Source: Patescibacteria group bacterium
GTDB lineage: Bacteria > Patescibacteriota > Microgenomatia > UBA12405
Reading direction: 5' to 3'
Assembly (NCBI GenBank): GCA_013387215.1
Contig: WARW01000011.1
Location: 1 to 37,237, forward strand
DNA length: 37,237 bases
The stretch's first letter is position 1. Every line of letters starts with the position of its first letter. The notes beneath the pieces were generated by a model. The model saw nothing but the letters and a program-made list of their open reading frames with translations, was not told the DNA's origin and searched no databases. This document shows positions 25,896-32,847 of the stretch, piece by piece. The position numbers and the translations under genes were made by a program.

Positions 25896-27659
25896 ATGGA
25901 CAAAAACCAACTCAACTCGGCTTTAAAGCAAAAAAAGCTTATCAATGAGGAAAAAATCAAGTCCCTGGAAAAAGACAGGAGCCAGCTTAAGACTCCTTCT
26001 TCCTGGGAGGATTTTTTGGTTGAAAAGAAAATATTGACCGAAGAAAAGCTGTTAGCAGTTAAAGCTGAGCTTTTGGGCGTTCCGGTTATTGACCTGCGCA
26101 ACGAGCAAATCGCGCAGGATATTTTAAATTTGGTTCCAGAGCCCATTGCCCACCGCCATCAGGTTATCAGCTTTGCCAAAACCAAAGAAGGGCTGTCTTT
26201 GGCCATGACAGATCCGGAAGATTTGCAGACCAAAGAATTTATCCAAAAAAAGACCGGATTAAACATAAATACGTTTTTGATAGGCAAGACCAGTTTAGAT
26301 TTTGGGCTTTCCAAATACCACTCCAGCCTGGAAAAGGAAATGACCCATTTGTTTTCAGCTACGCCTTCTGGCAAATCGTTGACTCCGGAAGACAAAGCAG
26401 AAAGTACGAGCCCGGAAGACAGCTTAAAAAAAATGGCCGAAGAAATTCCGGTCATCAGGGTGGTGGACACCTTGCTGGAATACGCTATCTTTGAAAAAGC
26501 GTCCGATATCCACATTGAGCCGCAGGAGAGTTCCGTAATCGTCAGGTATCGCATTGACGGCGTTTTGCACGACGTGATGACTTTGCCTAAAGTCATCCAG
26601 GGAGCTATTGTCGCCAGAATAAAAGTTTTATCCAATTTGAAGATTGATGAGCACCGCTTGCCGCAGGACGGGCGCTTTAAGGTTGATAAAGACGGCTTTA
26701 AGTTTTCTTTGCGCGTATCAACAATCCCGATTTTTGACGGGGAAAAAGTGGTTATCCGCTTGCTGAACGAATCTGCCAAGGCAGTCAGCTTGGAGGATTT
26801 GGGTTTTGAAAAGGGGAATTTGGACGCCATAAACAGGAACGTAAAAAAGCCGCACGGCATGCTTTTGGTGACCGGGCCTACGGGAAGCGGAAAATCCACG
26901 ACTTTGTATACTGTTTTGTCCATGCTTAATACCAAGACTGTAAATATTTCCACTATTGAAGATCCGGTAGAATATCGCATTCCCGGTGCCAATCAGATGC
27001 AGGTTAACCCGAAAATAGGGTTGACTTTTGCCATTGGCTTGCGTGCGCTACTCAGGCAAGACCCGAACATTATTATGATTGGCGAAATCCGCGACAAGGA
27101 AACCGCGGAAGAAGCGGTGCACGCGGCAATGACCGGTCACGTAGTATTTTCGACTTTGCACACCAATAATGCTGCCGCTGCGCTTCCAAGGCTTTTGGAT
27201 ATTGGCGTGGAGCCTTATTTAATCGCCTCCACAGTCAACGCGGTTTTGGCCCAGCGCCTTGTTAGGACAGTGTGCCCAGACTGTAAAGCCGAAATCAAAC
27301 TCGACAAAGTTACCATGGACACTTTGGTTAAACAATTCCATTTGGACAAACTTTTGCCGATTTTGGTCAGGTCTGGCCTGGCAACCACAAAAACAAAAAA
27401 TTTAGATGAGCTGAATTTTTATAAAGGGCAGGGCTGCGACAAGTGCAACCATACCGGATATCGGGGGAGAGTCGGCATTCACGAAGTTTTGGAAGTTACG
27501 CCAACGGTCGCTGACATGATTATGCAGCACAAGTCCAGCGGCGAAATCCAGGACCAGGCGGAAAAAGAAGGCATGGTGCTCATGTGGGAAGACGGGTTTA
27601 TTAAAGCGATAAAAGGAATAACGACGGTAGATGAGATAGTACGCGTATCAAAGGAATGA
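25896..27659 (+). CDS. pilB: Type IV pilus extension ATPase PilB
   Basis: 587 residues, normal length. N-terminal MshEN-like domain (about 30-160) followed by the secretion ATPase core: Walker A GPTGSGKST (327-335), the Asp box region with STIEDPVEYRIPG, Walker B IIMIGEIRD with Glu397, and the His box AAMTGHVVFSTLHTNNA. Four cysteines form the zinc site in two pairs (CPDC 460-463, CDKC 514-517). PilB powers pilus assembly at the inner membrane. It is the first gene behind the promoter at 25835 and is followed by PilC. No PilT appears in the window. Confidence 0.97.
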   Translation: MDKNQLNSALKQKKLINEEKIKSLEKDRSQLKTPSSWEDFLVEKKILTEEKLLAVKAELLGVPVIDLRNEQIAQDILNLVPEPIAHRHQVISFAKTKEGLSLAMTDPEDLQTKEFIQKKTGLNINTFLIGKTSLDFGLSKYHSSLEKEMTHLFSATPSGKSLTPEDKAESTSPEDSLKKMAEEIPVIRVVDTLLEYAIFEKASDIHIEPQESSVIVRYRIDGVLHDVMTLPKVIQGAIVARIKVLSNLKIDEHRLPQDGRFKVDKDGFKFSLRVSTIPIFDGEKVVIRLLNESAKAVSLEDLGFEKGNLDAINRNVKKPHGMLLVTGPTGSGKSTTLYTVLSMLNTKTVNISTIEDPVEYRIPGANQMQVNPKIGLTFAIGLRALLRQDPNIIMIGEIRDKETAEEAVHAAMTGHVVFSTLHTNNAAAALPRLLDIGVEPYLIASTVNAVLAQRLVRTVCPDCKAEIKLDKVTMDTLVKQFHLDKLLPILVRSGLATTKTKNLDELNFYKGQGCDKCNHTGYRGRVGIHEVLEVTPTVADMIMQHKSSGEIQDQAEKEGMVLMWEDGFIKAIKGITTVDEIVRVSKE

Positions 27660-27667
27660 TATCGAAG

Positions 27668-27695
27668 GCGTCATTCTGAGCGTAGCGAAGAATCT
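27668..27695 (+). repeat. REP-like hairpin, copy 3 (TTCT/AGAA stem)
   Basis: GCGTCATTCTGAGCGTAGCG then AAGAATCT. It is the common form of this hairpin; stem TTCT/AGAA. It sits between pilB and pilC, followed by CCTAATTGACCTAATT-type repeats. Confidence 0.7.
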
Positions 27696-27779
27696 CTTAA
27701 TAAATTATTCCTAATTGACCTAATTGCTCTAATTATCCTAAGTAATGTCTAATGACTAATATCTAAAAATAGATGCAGT

Positions 27780-27820
27780 AATTTTTGTCATTTTTGTTCA
27801 ATTTTGTCATTTTTGTCAAT
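27780..27820 (+). repeat. TTTTTGTCA tandem repeats before pilC
   Basis: Four TTTTTGTCA-like units in series. The same unit recurs before pilM (29441-29479), before the 33767 gene, and in inverted form after pilC (29036-29072). They look like dispersed separators, not coding sequence. Confidence 0.6.
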
Positions 27821-27826
27821 GTCCTT

Positions 27827-29035
27827 ATGGATTTTACATACACTGCCATAACTAAAGAAGGCAAGAAGGAAACGTCCGTAATCCAGGCGCCTAATGCCGC
27901 TGCGGCCGGGCATATTTTGAAAGAGCAGGGCCTTTTGCCGACTCTGATCCAGGAAAAGCAGAAAAATTCGCTGCTGGTATTTTTAAAGTCCGTATCAACC
28001 GTTTCTTTGGAAGAAAAAATAAATTTCATAGAAAATTTGAGCATCATGCTCAAAGCCGGCATTTCCATCAGCCGCGCGCTGCAGATTTTGGTCAAACAGT
28101 CGAAAAACTTGCGCTTTAAAACCGTGTTGTCTGACATTTATACCCAGGTGGAATCGGGAAAAGCCCTTGGCGAAGCCATGGCAAAATATCCAACCGTGTT
28201 TACCAATATTATGGTTAGCATGGTCAAGGTCGGGGAGCTTTCCGGTAATTTAGACAAGAGTTTGGAATATTTGACTGTCCAGCTCCACCGCGAAGCAGAT
28301 TTAAAATCAAAAACCAAGGGAGCAATGATTTACCCTTCGGTTATTGTCGCCGCTATGGTGATAATTGGGGTATTGATGTCAATTTTTGTCCTGCCCAAAC
28401 TGACCTCGGTTTTTAAGGAATTCGGAGGTGACTTGCCGGTTACGACAAGAGTCATAATCGCAGTTGCAGATTTTATGGGAGGAAACGCGGTTCTGGCAAT
28501 TATTATTTTAGTCGTATTTTTTGGCGCAATTATTTCTTTTTTAAGGACAGAAATGGGGAAGCGGTATGTCGACTGGTTCTTGCTGCACTTCATGGTCATA
28601 AATTCAATAGTAAAAAAAATAAATTTAGCCAGGTTTTCTAGAATATTGAGTTCGCTTTTAAAAAGCGGCATCCCGATTGTCCAGGCATTGGAAGTTTCCA
28701 GCGATTCACTGGGAAATTTCTTCTATAAAGATTTGGTGGCGCAAACCGCGGTGGACGTAAAATTGGGGAAACCTTTGACGGAATGCCTGAATAAAGATAA
28801 TAACCTGTTTCCGGTTCTCGTGGTGCAGATGATCCAGGTTGGGGAGGAGAGCGGTACGGTCCAGGAAATTTTGGAACAATTGGCGCTTCATTACGAAGAT
28901 GAGGTAGATACCACTTTAAGGAATTTGTCGTCCATTATTGAGCCGTTGCTCTTGTTGTTCATCGGCGGCGTGGTCGGATTTTTGGCTGTTGCCTTAATTT
29001 CGCCAATTTACAGCATAAGCCAAAATATAAAGTAA
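27827..29035 (+). CDS. pilC: Type IV pilus inner-membrane platform protein PilC
   Basis: About 402 residues from ATG 27827. An in-frame TTG at 27785 is rejected because that stretch is the TTTTTGTCA repeat; MDFTYTAITKEGKKETS is the usual family start. Two T2SSF domains (about 60-190 and 265-385) each have EKINFIENLSIMLKAGISISRALQIL-like repeats, LSGNLDKSLEYL and EESGTVQEILEQLALHYEDEVD. Three transmembrane helices, one at the very C-terminus. PilC links the PilB motor to pilin polymerisation. The operon continues after an inserted four-helix-bundle gene. Confidence 0.95.
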   Translation: MDFTYTAITKEGKKETSVIQAPNAAAAGHILKEQGLLPTLIQEKQKNSLLVFLKSVSTVSLEEKINFIENLSIMLKAGISISRALQILVKQSKNLRFKTVLSDIYTQVESGKALGEAMAKYPTVFTNIMVSMVKVGELSGNLDKSLEYLTVQLHREADLKSKTKGAMIYPSVIVAAMVIIGVLMSIFVLPKLTSVFKEFGGDLPVTTRVIIAVADFMGGNAVLAIIILVVFFGAIISFLRTEMGKRYVDWFLLHFMVINSIVKKINLARFSRILSSLLKSGIPIVQALEVSSDSLGNFFYKDLVAQTAVDVKLGKPLTECLNKDNNLFPVLVVQMIQVGEESGTVQEILEQLALHYEDEVDTTLRNLSSIIEPLLLLFIGGVVGFLAVALISPIYSISQNIK

Positions 29036-29072
29036 TGACAAAAATTAAAAAAATGAGCAAAAATGACAAAAA
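29036..29072. repeat. TGACAAAAA repeats, left of four-helix-bundle gene 2
   Basis: Inverted partner of 29441-29477. By eye about 30 of 39 positions match when one side is reverse-complemented. The start codon of the gene is inside the repeat. Confidence 0.5.
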
Positions 29073-29440
29073 TACCAGAGAAAGATTTGAAGAAAAGAAC
29101 TAAAATTTTTGCTATAAGAATAATTAAATTAGTTCAATATTTAAATGAGCATGATTCAGTTGCTGCCAAGATTATTGGAAACAGTCAACTATTAAGGTCT
29201 GGAACCGCAGTTGCTGCGAATTATAGAGCGGCTTGTAGATGTAAATCTAGAAAGGATTTCATCAGTAAAATTGGAACGGTCGTTGAGGAATCAGACGAAA
29301 CTCAGTTGTGGTTGGAATTACTTGTGGAATCCGGTTTGATTAAGTTGGATTTGGTTAAAGATTTATTGCACGAGGCCGGAGAAATAACAGCCATTATGAC
29401 GACTTCAAAAAAATCAGCAATTAAAAATCAAAAAAAATAA
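29063..29440 (+). CDS. Four-helix-bundle protein (S23/IVP family), inserted in the pil operon
   Basis: 125 residues. Four long amphipathic helices, with NSQLLRSGTAVAANYRAACRCKSRKDFISKIGTVVEESDETQLWLELLVESGLI, the signature of the second S23 subfamily (related to but distinct from the 8442 gene). It is in the same direction as the pil genes, lying 27 nt after pilC and 44 nt before pilM, and does not belong to any known pilus complex. TGACAAAAA-type repeats surround it in inverted orientation. The start at ATG 29063 lies inside the left repeat; no ribosome-binding site is visible. It may be a passenger gene. Confidence 0.9.
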   Translation: MTKIPEKDLKKRTKIFAIRIIKLVQYLNEHDSVAAKIIGNSQLLRSGTAVAANYRAACRCKSRKDFISKIGTVVEESDETQLWLELLVESGLIKLDLVKDLLHEAGEITAIMTTSKKSAIKNQKK

Positions 29441-29477
29441 TTTTTGTCATTTCCGTCGTTTTTGTCACTTTTGTCAT
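29441..29477. repeat. TTTTTGTCA repeats, right of four-helix-bundle gene 2
   Basis: Starts directly after the stop codon: TTTTTGTCATTTCCGTCG, then TTTTTGTCACTTTTGTCA. With 29036-29072 it could pair to enclose the gene. It runs into the CATTTAATTTATG start region of pilM, which is shared with the 33767 gene. Confidence 0.5.
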
Positions 29478-29484
29478 TTAATTT

Positions 29485-30540
29485 ATGTTTAATTTATTCG
29501 AAAAATCCAAAAAAGCTTTCGGCCTGGAAGTTTCCAGCAGCACCATAAAAGCTATGCAGCTGGAAAATAAAAAAGGCAACCTTTCGGTTAGGGGGTACGC
29601 CAGCGCCGACTTGCCCAAAGGCCTGATTGTCAACGATTCCGTCAGCGACGCGAAGACTTTATCTTTTTTAGTAAAAAAGATGCTGGAAAAGCCTGATATG
29701 GGCAGGGTTGACGCGGAGTATTGCGTGGTGTCTTTGCCGGAATCGAAATCTTTCGTCAGGGTCATCCAAATCCCGATTATGGGCGAAGCAGAAGCGGACA
29801 GTGCTGTTCCTTTTGAAGCCGAAAGCTTTATCCCCATGCCCATTGACCAGGTGTATTTGGATTGGCAAAAAATTTCCGAAACCGGCGACAAGATGAATGT
29901 GTTGATTATTGCTTCTCCCAAAGAATTCGTAGACAAGCATTTGTCTGTTTTAGACCAGTGCGGGCTTAAGCCCATTGCCTTGGAAGTTGAATCACAGAGC
30001 TGCCAAAGGGCGCTAATCGCTACGAATTCGGAAGAAACGGTTTTAATAATTGACATGCAGGCGTCAAGGAGCAGTATGGTTTTGGTGGAAGACGGAAGCA
30101 TGCAGTTTACCTCAACTATTCCAATTGCCGGCAATTCGTTTTCAGAAAGCATTGCCAAAGCTTTGGGTGTTTCCAGCGCGAAAGCGGAAGAAGTCAAGAA
30201 GAAGGTAGGCATAGCGAATGTCAGCGAATACCCGAACATTAAAACTTTTGTCGTTCCGGTCCTTAACACCTTGAGTTCGGAAATTAAGAATATCCTTAAA
30301 TTCCACAGCGACCATTCGGAAAAGCCGGTCAGCAAGATAATTTTGACCGGAGGGAGCGCAAAATTGAAAAACCTTCCGGAATTTTTAACGGCCCAATTGG
30401 CTGATTTGCCGTCCATGAAAATTGAATTGGCTAACCCCTGGATTAACCTGCCGAAGCTAAAAAATTTACCCCTTAATCCTTATGACGCACTTGGGTATAC
30501 AACAGCCATAGGCCTTGCCATGAGAGGAGTGAAATCATGA
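29485..30540 (+). CDS. pilM: Type IV pilus assembly protein PilM
   Basis: 351 residues, an actin-like ATPase fold. Starts MFNLFEKSKKAFGLEVSSSTIKAMQLENK, the phosphate-1 region. VDAEYCVVSLPESKSFVRVIQIPIM and SAVPFEAESFIPMPIDQVYLDWQ are typical of PilM, and LIIDMQASRSSMVLVEDGS and KIILTGGSAKLKNLPEFLTAQL mark the phosphate-2 and adenosine regions. The N-terminus binds PilN in other bacteria. It acts on the cytoplasmic side. Its stop overlaps the pilN start by 4 nt (ATGA). Confidence 0.95.
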   Translation: MFNLFEKSKKAFGLEVSSSTIKAMQLENKKGNLSVRGYASADLPKGLIVNDSVSDAKTLSFLVKKMLEKPDMGRVDAEYCVVSLPESKSFVRVIQIPIMGEAEADSAVPFEAESFIPMPIDQVYLDWQKISETGDKMNVLIIASPKEFVDKHLSVLDQCGLKPIALEVESQSCQRALIATNSEETVLIIDMQASRSSMVLVEDGSMQFTSTIPIAGNSFSESIAKALGVSSAKAEEVKKKVGIANVSEYPNIKTFVVPVLNTLSSEIKNILKFHSDHSEKPVSKIILTGGSAKLKNLPEFLTAQLADLPSMKIELANPWINLPKLKNLPLNPYDALGYTTAIGLAMRGVKS

Positions 30541-31091
30541 AAATCATAAACTTGCTGCCAAAGCCCAGGCAGAAAGATTTATATTACGAAGAAATTTACC
30601 ACGGTATGGTGGTGTTGTTCGTTATTTCCGTAATCAGTTTCGCTTTTGTCTTTGCGGCGCAGGTAGCGGTTAAGTTTTTCCTGCAAGAGCAGTCAGTCGG
30701 CATTCAAAGAAATGTGGATGTCATAAAAAGCCAGGTCAGTAAAGATGATAATATTAAAATAAAACAGACAATAAAAGATGTTAACACGGCAGTGTCGGAT
30801 TTTAACAGCTTGGCTGCAAATTCGCCGAAATGGTCAAAATTCGTTAAGGCGTTTGTGGCATTGCCCCCAGATGGGATAAAGATAAGCCAATTAAACGCGG
30901 ATATTGCCAAAAAAACAGTTACCATTAACGGTTATAGCCCGTCGCGCGAGCTGGTAATAAAAATGTACGAAAATATCAAGCAGGATACTAAGAATTTTTA
31001 CAATGTGGATTATCCTTTGGAAAACGTTGTTAAGGCAAAGGATGTAAATTTTCATTTTACTTTTTATATAAAAGACGAGCTGCTTAAATAG
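30537..31091 (+). CDS. pilN: Type IV pilus alignment protein PilN
   Basis: 184 residues. The short cytoplasmic N-terminus IINLLPKPRQK is the conserved PilN peptide that docks in PilM. One transmembrane helix (about 25-50), then a coiled coil and a small ferredoxin-like domain ending INGYSPSRELVIKMYENIKQ. A GAGGAG ribosome-binding site lies in the end of pilM. Part of the PilMNO inner-membrane complex. Confidence 0.9.
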   Translation: MKIINLLPKPRQKDLYYEEIYHGMVVLFVISVISFAFVFAAQVAVKFFLQEQSVGIQRNVDVIKSQVSKDDNIKIKQTIKDVNTAVSDFNSLAANSPKWSKFVKAFVALPPDGIKISQLNADIAKKTVTINGYSPSRELVIKMYENIKQDTKNFYNVDYPLENVVKAKDVNFHFTFYIKDELLK

Positions 31092-31098
31092 AACGAAT

Positions 31099-31653
31099 AT
31101 GCAAATCTTCCCGAAAAAAAATAAAATTTATGTTTTGGCCGCCGTGTGGCTGGTTATCTGCGCCAGCATGTTCGGGTATTTCTTTAATATTTTGGACCGT
31201 TCAAATTTGGCGGAAGTCAACGCTATAAAGGAAAAGAACAAGGAACTGAGCCAGTTAGAATACGAGCGGGATAGTTTTGAAAAAGCCAAAGCCGACCTTG
31301 CGCTGTTGGCTAAGCAAGATATCCAGCCGAAAGATTTTTTCAGTAAAGACGTGACCTTAGTTAATGAAATTGAGACACTAGAAGGCATAGCCAGGGATAA
31401 TAGCGTGGATCTTATCCTTTCCGGGATAAGCGGTACGGTAAAAACTATTCCTAAGGCAAAAACCGTATCTGACATTGGTACTGTTCCTTATAACATCAAT
31501 TTAACCGGCAGCCTCTCTAATGTAGTATCTTTTATTGAAACAGTAGAGCACTTAAGTTTTATAACTAATGTCACAAGTTTGGCTGTAAGAGGGGATACGG
31601 AAGACAAGGTAAATGTTACCATGACCGCAAGTTTTTATTTATCAAAACAATAA
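31099..31653 (+). CDS. pilO: PilO-like pilus assembly protein
   Basis: 184 residues with one N-terminal transmembrane helix (VLAAVWLVICASMFGYFF), a coiled coil (NAIKEKNKELSQLEYERDSFEKAK) and a C-terminal ferredoxin-like domain, with LEGIARDNSVDLILSGISG and SLSNVVSFIETVEHLSFITNVTSLAVRG. The last motif is typical of PilO. It follows pilN by 7 nt. PilO pairs with PilN outside the membrane. No PilP or PilQ follows, as expected without an outer membrane. Confidence 0.8.
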   Translation: MQIFPKKNKIYVLAAVWLVICASMFGYFFNILDRSNLAEVNAIKEKNKELSQLEYERDSFEKAKADLALLAKQDIQPKDFFSKDVTLVNEIETLEGIARDNSVDLILSGISGTVKTIPKAKTVSDIGTVPYNINLTGSLSNVVSFIETVEHLSFITNVTSLAVRGDTEDKVNVTMTASFYLSKQ

Positions 31654-31654
31654 T

Positions 31655-31969
31655 ATGGCGGACACAGAAAAAAAGAAAAAAATCAAATTACCTATTAACT
31701 TTAAATCCAAAAATCCGTTTAATCTGATATTTTGGATAATGTTATTGCTGCTTATAATAGGGGAAGGCTGGATAATTAAAAATTCCGTCCAGGTAGTTTT
31801 GGGTTCGCTTAAGGTCCCCTTAATTGATGTGGCCAAGACTCAAGGGGTCAGGATTGATTTTAGGGCTTATAACAACGTGGTTAATAGGATAAAAGCACCT
31901 AACGATTACAAACCTTCTGATAAAGTTTTAATTAATCCGTTCGGAGTTCAAAACGTATCGCCAAACTAA
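31655..31969 (+). CDS. Small single-helix membrane protein at the end of the pil operon
   Basis: 104 residues. A lysine-rich start (TEKKKKIKLPINFKSKNPFN), one membrane helix (LIFWIMLLLLIIGEGWII) and a short exterior part with LIDVAKTQGVRIDFRAYNNVVNRI. It begins 1 nt after pilO and ends at a terminator, so it is co-transcribed with the pilus genes. Family unknown. Its position suggests a role in the pilus complex, perhaps replacing PilP, but nothing in the sequence proves this. Confidence 0.75.
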   Translation: MADTEKKKKIKLPINFKSKNPFNLIFWIMLLLLIIGEGWIIKNSVQVVLGSLKVPLIDVAKTQGVRIDFRAYNNVVNRIKAPNDYKPSDKVLINPFGVQNVSPN

Positions 31970-31992
31970 CCCCTCAAGAAGAGGGGTTTTTT
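31968..31992 (+). terminator. Terminator of the pil operon
   Basis: AACCCCTC-AAGAA-GAGGGGTT followed by TTTT; it overlaps the stop codon of the last gene. Confidence 0.9.
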
Positions 31993-32016
31993 CTGGCTAA
32001 AAACCCAAGTTTTAGG

Positions 32017-32022
32017 TATAAT
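32017..32022 (+). promoter_or_regulatory. -10 box upstream of the tRNA region
   Basis: TATAAT, but no good -35 box 16-18 nt upstream (TGGCTA at best). If used, the transcript starts near 32029 and begins with the long hairpin. Confidence 0.4.
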
Positions 32023-32037
32023 AAATATTAGAGTTTA

Positions 32038-32185
32038 TCCCAAAATCCCATTTTGGCTGCAATCACAAATTTTTGGCATCTTGCCAGAAAAAATTTGTTC
32101 GGCTTAGCTCTAGCTAAACCTCAAAATTTATTTCTGCCAATCTGCCCAAAAATTTGTGATTTCGCCGTAAAAGCAGATTTTGGGA
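32038..32185. repeat. Long hairpin element, expanded copy
   Basis: Outer stem TCCCAAAAT (32038-32046) / ATTTTGGGA (32177-32185), then GCTGC/GCAG, then a perfect 16-bp stem AATCACAAATTTTTGG (32061-32076) / CCAAAAATTTGTGATT (32146-32161), then an imperfect TTGCCAGAAA... stem and a final GGCTTAGCT/AGCTAAACC hairpin. The whole 148 nt folds into one rod. A short relative lies at 35213-35273. Confidence 0.8.
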
Positions 32186-32202
32186 CCAACTCTAAAAGTT
32201 TT

Positions 32203-32240
32203 GCACCCGTAGCTCATTTGGATAGCCCTGCCCTTTATTT
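32203..32240 (+). pseudogene. 5' half of a disrupted tRNA
   Basis: GCACCCGTAGCTCATTTGGATAG (split here: GCACCCG acceptor arm, TA, GCTC D-stem, ATTTGGATA loop) is a clean tRNA 5' part. After that the sequence CCCTGCCCTTTATTT no longer forms a D-stem or anticodon arm. Its acceptor arm pairs perfectly with the CGGGTGC of the 3' half at 32362-32368. Confidence 0.75.
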
Positions 32241-32242
32241 AT

Positions 32243-32317
32243 GCTCTCGTAGCTCAATGGATAGAGCACTGGTCTTCGGAACCAGGAATGTAGGTTCGAT
32301 TCCTACCGAGAGCACCA
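32243..32317 (+). tRNA. tRNA-Arg (anticodon UCG)
   Basis: A full 75-nt cloverleaf: acceptor GCTCTCG/CGAGAGC, D-stem GCTC/GAGC, anticodon stem CTGGT/ACCAG with loop CTTCGGA (anticodon TCG), variable loop GAAT, T-stem GTAGG/CCTAC with loop TTCGATT, and an encoded ACCA end. It decodes CGA/CGG arginine codons. It lies between the two halves of another tRNA. Confidence 0.95.
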
Positions 32318-32321
32318 GAAA

Positions 32322-32372
32322 GAGCGGGGTCGAACCAGGAGGTAGTAGGTTCAAATCCTACCGGGTGCACCA
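32322..32372 (+). pseudogene. 3' half of a disrupted tRNA
   Basis: Has the 3' strand of an anticodon stem (CCAGG) preceded by TCGAA, an intact T-arm (GTAGG-TTCAAAT-CCTAC, 32345-32361), acceptor strand CGGGTGC and encoded ACCA. A GAGC (32322-32325) could be a leftover D-stem strand. The 5' strand of the anticodon stem is missing. Joined to the 5' half it would be about 73 nt, but with a shortened anticodon arm. Confidence 0.75.
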
Positions 32373-32386
32373 AAAGCCTCAAGGCC

Positions 32387-32415
32387 TTGAAAAAAAACGC
32401 TAGATATTGTAAAAT
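32387..32415 (+). promoter_or_regulatory. Promoter of tRNA-Lys
   Basis: TTGAAA (32387-32392), 17-nt spacer, TAAAAT (32410-32415). Predicted start near 32422, 24 nt before the tRNA. Confidence 0.7.
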
Positions 32416-32445
32416 ATCAGAGTTAATGTAGAAAGTTTCTACCAC

Positions 32446-32521
32446 GGGTCGGTAGCTCAGTCGGTAGAGCAGCGGCCTTTTAAGCCGTTTGTCGTGGGTT
32501 CGATCCCCACCCGACCCACCA
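32446..32521 (+). tRNA. tRNA-Lys (anticodon UUU)
   Basis: 76 nt: acceptor GGGTCGG/CCGACCC, D-stem GCTC/GAGC, anticodon loop CTTTTAA (TTT), T-arm GTGGG-TTCGATC-CCCAC, encoded ACCA. It reads AAA/AAG lysine codons. Fragments of its 3' end are repeated downstream. Confidence 0.95.
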
Positions 32522-32559
32522 AAACAGTTTCCATCAGCTTGTCTGGTGGAAACTGTTTT
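32521..32559 (+). terminator. Hairpin terminator after tRNA-Lys (AAACAGTTTCC stem)
   Basis: AAAACAGTTTCC (32521-32532) / GGAAACTGTTTT (32548-32559), with inner pairs CCA-CAG/CTG-TGG, around ATCAGCTTGTCTGGTG. It ends in four Ts. The loop is the same as in the hairpin at 32674-32714. Confidence 0.75.
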
Positions 32560-32663
32560 GATTAGCGGGGCGGAGAGAACCTTTAGGTGAGATCCTCGAC
32601 CAACTTCTAGAATACCGCCAAAGGCGGTAAAAACATAGCGGAAGTGCACGCGAAGCGAGCCAT

Positions 32664-32714
32664 CCGACCCACCAAGAGAAAAAGGTATCAGCTTGTCTGG
32701 TGCCTTTTTCTCTT
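32664..32714 (+). repeat. tRNA-Lys 3'-end fragment plus second hairpin with a swapped stem
   Basis: CCGACCCACCA (32664-32674) repeats the last 11 nt of the tRNA-Lys gene. It is followed by AAGAGAAAAAGG / CCTTTTTCTCTT (32674-32685 / 32703-32714) around the same ATCAGCTTGTCTGGTG core as in the first hairpin. An inverted T-arm fragment (GTCGGATAGTGGGGATCGAA, 32721-32740) comes next. Confidence 0.8.
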
Positions 32715-32750
32715 TATCTTGTCGGATAGTGGGGATCGAAGGGTACAGAC

Positions 32751-32774
32751 AAAACAACAATTGATTGTTGTTTT
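32751..32774. repeat. Near-perfect palindrome
   Basis: AAAACAACAAT-TG-ATTGTTGTTTT. Two more short hairpins follow (CCCC...GGGG near 32785, CTCCGAC-AAA-GTCGGAG near 32807). Confidence 0.8.
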
Positions 32775-32847
32775 GGATGACCCCGGCTTTCGGGGGAGGA
32801 GAGAGCCTCCGACAAAGTCGGAGGCGAACGACGGAGGAGAAAGGACT

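Noticed and set aside
26159-26992. 277-codon frame antisense to pilB
   Set aside because: pilB has full family motifs over the same bases; the antisense frame is a shadow.
27785-27826. N-terminal extension of PilC from a TTG
   Set aside because: These bases are the TTTTTGTCA repeat; the family start is at the ATG 27827.
29478-30416. 312-codon frame antisense to pilM
   Set aside because: Shadow of the clearly recognised pilM gene.
32053-32403. 116-codon plus-strand frame across the tRNA-Arg gene
   Set aside because: It reads through the long hairpin and the tRNA; the peptide RSSMDRALVFGTRNVGSIP is a well-known false translation of tRNA genes.
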